A stretch of DNA of 26,234 nt from Oscillospiraceae bacterium (lineage in GTDB: Bacteria > Bacillota > Clostridia > UMGS1810): the NCBI GenBank assembly GCA_022769845.1, contig JALEIO010000105.1, positions 1-26,234 on the forward strand. Reading direction: 5' to 3'. Position 1 is the first letter of the stretch; every line of letters begins with the position of its first letter. A model generated the notes under the pieces. The model did no database searches. It worked only from the letters and a program-made list of their open reading frames with translations, and was not told the DNA's origin. Of the stretch, positions 22,066 to 26,234 are shown piece by piece. Made by a program: the position numbers and the translations under genes.

Positions 22066-23721
22066 TTACTTGCTCAAGAAAGCGTCGGACCCCTTTTGCG
22101 CAAGCTCCAAATATCTGTCTATACCCAGATTTTCAAGACTTTTCTGGAATTGATCCCAATCCTTTGTAAGATTTTTTTCGCCCGATACGAAAAGCGAAAC
22201 AGTTTCCTTTACATAGGACGAAATTGAATTGTAAAGATCTCCGAATTCTTTCATTTCATCAAGGCTGAGTATCATACGGTCGCGTGTGAAAGTGTTTTCC
22301 GGACCTTTGCCTATGTAAGCAGACAGCGCTTTTGCCTTGAAATACTCTCCGTTAAGCGGGTCGCCGTCCCAAGCAACGGTATCGGACATATCGATGGAGC
22401 GGAACGATGGATTATATTGATTCCAATGCGAATTCTGTATTGAACCGTAAGGCAATATCGGCAGTATTTTTGACTTTGCGCCTATATTTTCAAACAATGC
22501 CGGCTCGCTTTCGTCAACACGTTTCCAGTCGGTTCCCTCAACACCGTAGCGGCCGAATAAGGAAGCCTCCTCTGAAAGCATAAAGTCAAGAAGCCTGAAT
22601 GCCGCAGCAGGATGCTTGCAATACTTTGTAACAACACCGCCGCAAGCAACGGTGAACTCACTCTTATACGCATACGCAGTTCCGTCCGGGCCTTTAAGCG
22701 GAGGAAGAGCAACAAAATCCTGGAGGCGCTCCATATTATCGCTGAACAGCACGTCGGGCGAACCGCTCGCAAAAGCGCCTATAACCTCTTCGTCGCTTGC
22801 GCACAGCGAACGCAGGGTTGAAGTGCTTTGAGTAAAGCATTGAAGGTCAAGTGCATTTTTTTGGGCAAGACCCGAAATATATTCAAGTCCTTTTTTATAT
22901 TTATCACTCAAATAGTTTAAGGATATTTTATTATTTTTATCAACAACAAAACCATCCCTGTAATCATCATATATAAACGAATTCATAAGGAAATTGCTCG
23001 GCTTTTCAAGCCATCCGTCCTTACTTCCGGTAAATCCTATTTCATCATTTTTGCCGTTTCCGTTGGGGTCCTTTGTTACAAATGCTATCATTGCATTTTC
23101 AAATTCCTCTGTGGTTTCGGGAACCTTAAGCCCCAGCTTATCCAGCCACTTTTTATTAATAAACGCTTTGCCGCCGTACATATTGCCTGTTTGCTCGACA
23201 ACATTCGGCATAAAATATTTTTTACCGTTTTCCGCCGTAAGAAAGCTTTCAAAGTTTTTAACCTTTGTTTTCTCGCTCATTTCATTAATCCAATATCCAT
23301 ACTTTTCCATATAAGGACTAAGATCAAGGAAAATATTTTTGTCTGCGTACTCAAGAAAAGTTGTGCGTGTGATATTAAATCCGCATATTATATCGGGCAG
23401 TTCATTGTCCGACGCAAGCATTACATTAAGCTTTTCCATTCCGCCGCTTGCCGGAAACTCATAAAATTCCAAATTAATTCCGGTTTTTTCGGTTAAGTAT
23501 TTTGTAAATTCGTTTGTGTTCAAATCTTTAATTTTAGGTGAGCTTTGTATGCCTATTTTAAGAGTAATCGGCTCTTTTACAACAGGCAGCTCTCCCGCCG
23601 CGGTTACATTTTCATCAACCTGCAGCGTTTCTGATACAATTTCTTTTTTTCCGCAGCCGGAAAACATAATTGCAACAATTCCCAATACTGCTGCGGCTTG
23701 TTTCAATCTTTTTATTCTCAC
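22066..23721 (-). CDS. Oligosaccharide-binding lipoprotein of an ABC importer (LplA type)
   Basis: A 551-residue extracellular solute-binding protein. Residues 1-22 are a lipoprotein signal (AAVLGIVAIMFSG, then Cys23), followed by a short linker and a family 1 binding fold starting LKIGIQSSPKIKDLNTNEFTK. The length matches LplA-type oligosaccharide binders (about 500-560). DPNGNGKNDEIGFTG is the calcium-binding-like Asp/Asn loop seen in many family members. The start is GTG with a GGGGG ribosome site. It is the first gene of the importer set, 29 bp after the CBM9 gene, and delivers fragments produced by the secreted xylanase-like enzyme to the two permeases. Confidence 0.94.
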   Translation of the reverse strand: MRIKRLKQAAAVLGIVAIMFSGCGKKEIVSETLQVDENVTAAGELPVVKEPITLKIGIQSSPKIKDLNTNEFTKYLTEKTGINLEFYEFPASGGMEKLNVMLASDNELPDIICGFNITRTTFLEYADKNIFLDLSPYMEKYGYWINEMSEKTKVKNFESFLTAENGKKYFMPNVVEQTGNMYGGKAFINKKWLDKLGLKVPETTEEFENAMIAFVTKDPNGNGKNDEIGFTGSKDGWLEKPSNFLMNSFIYDDYRDGFVVDKNNKISLNYLSDKYKKGLEYISGLAQKNALDLQCFTQSTSTLRSLCASDEEVIGAFASGSPDVLFSDNMERLQDFVALPPLKGPDGTAYAYKSEFTVACGGVVTKYCKHPAAAFRLLDFMLSEEASLFGRYGVEGTDWKRVDESEPALFENIGAKSKILPILPYGSIQNSHWNQYNPSFRSIDMSDTVAWDGDPLNGEYFKAKALSAYIGKGPENTFTRDRMILSLDEMKEFGDLYNSISSYVKETVSLFVSGEKNLTKDWDQFQKSLENLGIDRYLELAQKGSDAFLSK

Positions 23722-23750
23722 GTCTAATCCCCCTTATTGTGTTATACTAT

Positions 23751-24776
23751 TTATGCCTTTGAAATAAATACTACACCCTGCGTCTCGTTGTACTCAACCT
23801 TTGCGTCGAGCGTCTCGGCGATAAACCTAATCGGCACTACTGTCCTGGAGTTAATCGTTGTAGCTTTAACATCAAGCTTTTGCATTTCGCCGTTTACATA
23901 TACCGTATCGCTGTCAATAACAATTTTAATAAGCTTTCCGTTGCCTATTGCATAAACGGTATTTTCTGTTTCATCATAGGCCACACCGCAGTTAAGCGCT
24001 TCAAAAATTGTCCTCATAGGTACAAGCGTTCTGCCGTTTATGACAACGGGGTCTGTTTCGCCGCAGTCAAGCTTGTAGCCGTTTATAGAAACTCTTAAAG
24101 GGTCGGTTCCGTTCCACGGAACATACCCGTCTCCTAACATAAGCTTTATCTCGCCGTAATTTTTTGTAGATATGTAGTTTGTATTGTCCTTTGTGCTCCA
24201 GGCTCTCATACCTTGCCTTACCGCGCCGAGAGCGTCATTTACAAGAATATCAAATCCAATGACCGTTCCCTCTGTCGGAAGTATTTCAAGCCAGGGCAGC
24301 ATTACCTCCACGTTATATCCGTTCTCGGTTGAAGAAACTGCGCTTTTAAAGCTGCTGCTTGCCGCGTTTCCCAGTGTTCTGCTGCCGAGAGACGTCACGC
24401 GGTACTGTGTGTCATTTGTATCAACAACTGTTAATTTTTTATTGTCTTCGTCGGTAAATATCTCGATACTGTCCTGCTTATACTCTTCTTTTGCTTCATT
24501 TGCGGGTGTTGTCTCATTTACCTCTGCATAGACGTATAATCCGCTGTTATCCCACGAAAGCCATACCTTTGCCGAGCTTGGGTTGTCTGTTGTAGAACCG
24601 GCTATGACATTCTTTGTCTCAAGCATCTCCATTGCCTCATAAAGTGCGTCTTTTTTGCCGTCTATCAAAGGCGTGCCGTAGAATACCTCTGTCGGTGCAG
24701 ACGCTGCATTCGCGTATCCCGCTCCTATAACAAGAAGTCCGAAAATCATACCGACTGCTGATTTTAATATTTTCAT
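23751..24776 (-). CDS. Secreted CBM9-type carbohydrate-binding protein with copper-amine-oxidase-N-like domain
   Basis: A 341-residue exported protein. A signal peptide (residues 1 to about 24, ending YANA) is followed by a CBM9-like beta-sandwich (about 32-212) with LSWDNSGLYVYAEVNE and DSIEIFTDEDNK, and then by a copper-amine-oxidase N-terminal-like module (about 225-341) with two repeats of the pattern NGRTLVPMRTIFEAL and NSRTVVPIRFIAETL. The latter module is common on secreted Clostridia proteins, probably as a surface or matrix attachment unit; no amine oxidase activity is implied. CBM9 domains bind reducing ends of xylan or cellulose and are usually fused to GH10 xylanases. Here the module is a separate protein whose gene starts 16 bp after the GH10 stop. 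Confidence 0.88.
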   Translation of the reverse strand: MKILKSAVGMIFGLLVIGAGYANAASAPTEVFYGTPLIDGKKDALYEAMEMLETKNVIAGSTTDNPSSAKVWLSWDNSGLYVYAEVNETTPANEAKEEYKQDSIEIFTDEDNKKLTVVDTNDTQYRVTSLGSRTLGNAASSSFKSAVSSTENGYNVEVMLPWLEILPTEGTVIGFDILVNDALGAVRQGMRAWSTKDNTNYISTKNYGEIKLMLGDGYVPWNGTDPLRVSINGYKLDCGETDPVVINGRTLVPMRTIFEALNCGVAYDETENTVYAIGNGKLIKIVIDSDTVYVNGEMQKLDVKATTINSRTVVPIRFIAETLDAKVEYNETQGVVFISKA

Positions 24777-24791
24777 CTGCCTATCTCCCTT

Positions 24792-26234
24792 TTACTGTGT
24801 AACAGAATTTTGATAATCCGGATACCTTGCATTAAATTCCTCTTGTGTATCGACGAGAATATAATACTGCGGCTTTGGCGCAAACTTACGGTCAAAAATG
24901 CCGGCATATTCCTTATGATCAAACCCTTCTTTATTCGAGTAAGCATACAAATCCGTAAAAGTCCAGAAGTTAACTCTGTCAATATTCGCCGACATGGACT
25001 CGTATATATCAAACAGCTCACGCAAAATCTTTGCCTGCTTGTATTCAACCGTCTTCGGAACTCCGTCTTCATAGATTGCTTTCTTTGCGTCACGCTGTGC
25101 TTTTGTGTATGCCTTAATATCAAGCTCTGTTATATCAAGTTTTTTTCCGCTGTCAACATACATCTTAAGCGATTTTTCAACCTGTGCAGTATTGCATTCT
25201 ATATCATAGTGAGACTGCACGCCGATTTTATCAACATATAAACCTTTTGGGTCAATATAATTCAAATAAGCGACAACTGCTTTTGCTTTAGAGAATTTTT
25301 GCTCACCGTAATCATTGTAGCGCAGCTCCGCCTCCGGGTCGGCTTCGTATGCATATTGAAACGCAAATTTGCCGTAATCGTTACCTATAGCTTGTGCAAA
25401 CGGGTAATCATCCTTAACCTTATAATCTCCAATAAACGGTGCGTCGCATGCTTCGTTTACAACGTCCCAAGTGGAAATATGCCAGTTGGAATAGTCTATG
25501 CCGTCCGCATATTCGTCAGGGTCGCCTTTGCCGTTAAAGTGCTTCATAACCTTATTAATGTATTCTTTCATAAACGCCAAAAGGTCATCTCTTTTGTACT
25601 TTTTGGTGCCGTCGTCGTTGAAAAAATATTTACGCATATTTTCTTTATCCCATATAAGAGCGTGACCGATAACTTCAACTCCGTTGTCAATGCAGAACTG
25701 CATAACTTTATCTGCTTTTTCAAAAGTGTATTTGGTAAGTTTGGTAAGGTCGTCAAGGTTGGATTTATCCTTTAATATTTCTTCCATTTTAAAGTATCCG
25801 TCCGATGAAGTTGTGTTAAAATGCTTTTTAAACAGCTTTTCGTAAATCTTTATTTTTCTTGTTCCGCTGTTTGTTACAATGTCGTTTGCAAGAGTACCGC
25901 CTATCTTAAACTTATCGGCATACTTTTCATACAGCGAAATAATTCCGGTATCTACATCAACGGCATCGGCAGCAAAATATGTCTCGCCGGTTGCCGTTGA
26001 CGAAATGCCGGCGGCAGGCGCAGTCAAGTTATAATCATCATAGAAGGTGCCGTCGCCCGCCATCGACTTCATTATAAAGTCATCCACATAATAAGCAGCG
26101 CTTTCTTGCGGAGTGGTTATAATATAAATATAGGTTTTGCTGATATTATCCTCTGTTAATTGAGTGTACTGGCTCAAATCAAAGGTCCACTCCAGCTTTG
26201 TCCATTCTGTATCACTCAATTCAACAGGGGCGCT
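24792..26234 (-). CDS. GH10 endo-xylanase-like enzyme (5' end outside window)
   Basis: The frame is open to the window edge, giving 480 visible residues. The first 55 or so look like the end of a CBM22/CBM4-type jelly roll (WTFDLSQYTQ ... YYVDDFIMKS), so the full protein has at least one N-terminal carbohydrate-binding domain and probably a signal peptide beyond the edge. The GH10 barrel carries the acid/base Glu in WDVVNEACD and the nucleophile Glu in LDITELDI (about residues 261 and 370 of the visible part), plus YNDYGE and IGVQSHYDI. The usual ENxMKW segment is replaced by SDGYFKMEE and the usual VWH by IWD, so the glycone subsites differ from standard xylanases. First gene seen of the polysaccharide-degradation cluster. 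Confidence 0.91.
   Translation of the reverse strand, partial: SAPVELSDTEWTKLEWTFDLSQYTQLTEDNISKTYIYIITTPQESAAYYVDDFIMKSMAGDGTFYDDYNLTAPAAGISSTATGETYFAADAVDVDTGIISLYEKYADKFKIGGTLANDIVTNSGTRKIKIYEKLFKKHFNTTSSDGYFKMEEILKDKSNLDDLTKLTKYTFEKADKVMQFCIDNGVEVIGHALIWDKENMRKYFFNDDGTKKYKRDDLLAFMKEYINKVMKHFNGKGDPDEYADGIDYSNWHISTWDVVNEACDAPFIGDYKVKDDYPFAQAIGNDYGKFAFQYAYEADPEAELRYNDYGEQKFSKAKAVVAYLNYIDPKGLYVDKIGVQSHYDIECNTAQVEKSLKMYVDSGKKLDITELDIKAYTKAQRDAKKAIYEDGVPKTVEYKQAKILRELFDIYESMSANIDRVNFWTFTDLYAYSNKEGFDHKEYAGIFDRKFAPKPQYYILVDTQEEFNARYPDYQNSVTQ

Noticed and set aside
24810..25775. Long plus-strand open frames opposite the GH10 gene
   Set aside because: They are antisense shadows with rare-residue composition; the minus frame carries both GH10 catalytic motifs.

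Overview
This window looks like chromosomal DNA of an AT-leaning anaerobic Firmicute of the class Clostridia, probably an uncultured gut, rumen or lignocellulose-associated species. The clues are a FakA-type C-terminus, an L-box (lysine) riboswitch, ABC lipoproteins with short Clostridia-style lipoboxes, a YesM/YesN-type two-component pair next to an LplABC-type sugar importer, copper-amine-oxidase-N-like surface domains, GGAGG-type ribosome binding sites and frequent GTG/TTG starts. The species call is inference; no rRNA or tRNA is present.

Layout. Positions 2-91 hold the last 29 codons of a rightward gene resembling the end of fatty-acid kinase subunit FakA. Positions 152-445 hold a terminator and a 265-bp hairpin-rich repeat element with imperfect terminal inverted repeats. 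Positions 440-3122 (minus strand) are a lysine-riboswitch-controlled amino-acid ABC importer (ATPase, permease, binding lipoprotein) with a strong promoter, aptamer, antiterminator pairing and terminator all visible. Positions 3153-6687 (plus) encode a two-gene heterodimeric ABC exporter with one degenerate and one consensus ATPase site. Positions 6689-6954 hold a two-unit tandem C/G-rich repeat and a bidirectional terminator. Positions 6961-8514 (minus) encode a cytoplasmic GH3 enzyme of the NagZ type. Positions 8748-10896 (plus) encode a ribokinase fused to an AraC-type DNA-binding domain, overlapping a nucleoside hydrolase gene: a compact nucleoside/ribose salvage pair. Positions 10891-11077 hold a second copy of the hairpin repeat and a terminator.

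From 26234 down to 11170 everything is on the minus strand with small gaps: a secreted GH10 xylanase-like enzyme (5' end outside the window), a secreted CBM9 plus copper-amine-oxidase-N-like protein, an LplA-type binding lipoprotein, two LplB/LplC-type permeases, a YesM-type sensor kinase, a YesN-type AraC response regulator, a BNR-type beta-propeller protein, a GH105-type enzyme, a GH37 trehalase-like enzyme and a GH43 enzyme. This is a Gram-positive polysaccharide-utilisation locus: extracellular depolymerisation of a xylan-like or pectin-like polymer, oligosaccharide import (ATPase subunit not in the window, presumably a shared MsmK type), and cytoplasmic trimming. The GH10 lacks normally conserved glycone-subsite residues, and GH105, BNR and GH37-like proteins are an unusual combination, so the true substrate is open.

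The most distinctive non-coding signal is the hairpin element. The two copies align over 110 bp without gaps, show a compensatory base-pair change in a stem, and in two cases the terminal AATTAA of the element supplies the Asn-stop end of the neighbouring gene. All three convergent gene junctions in the window carry a repeat of some kind.
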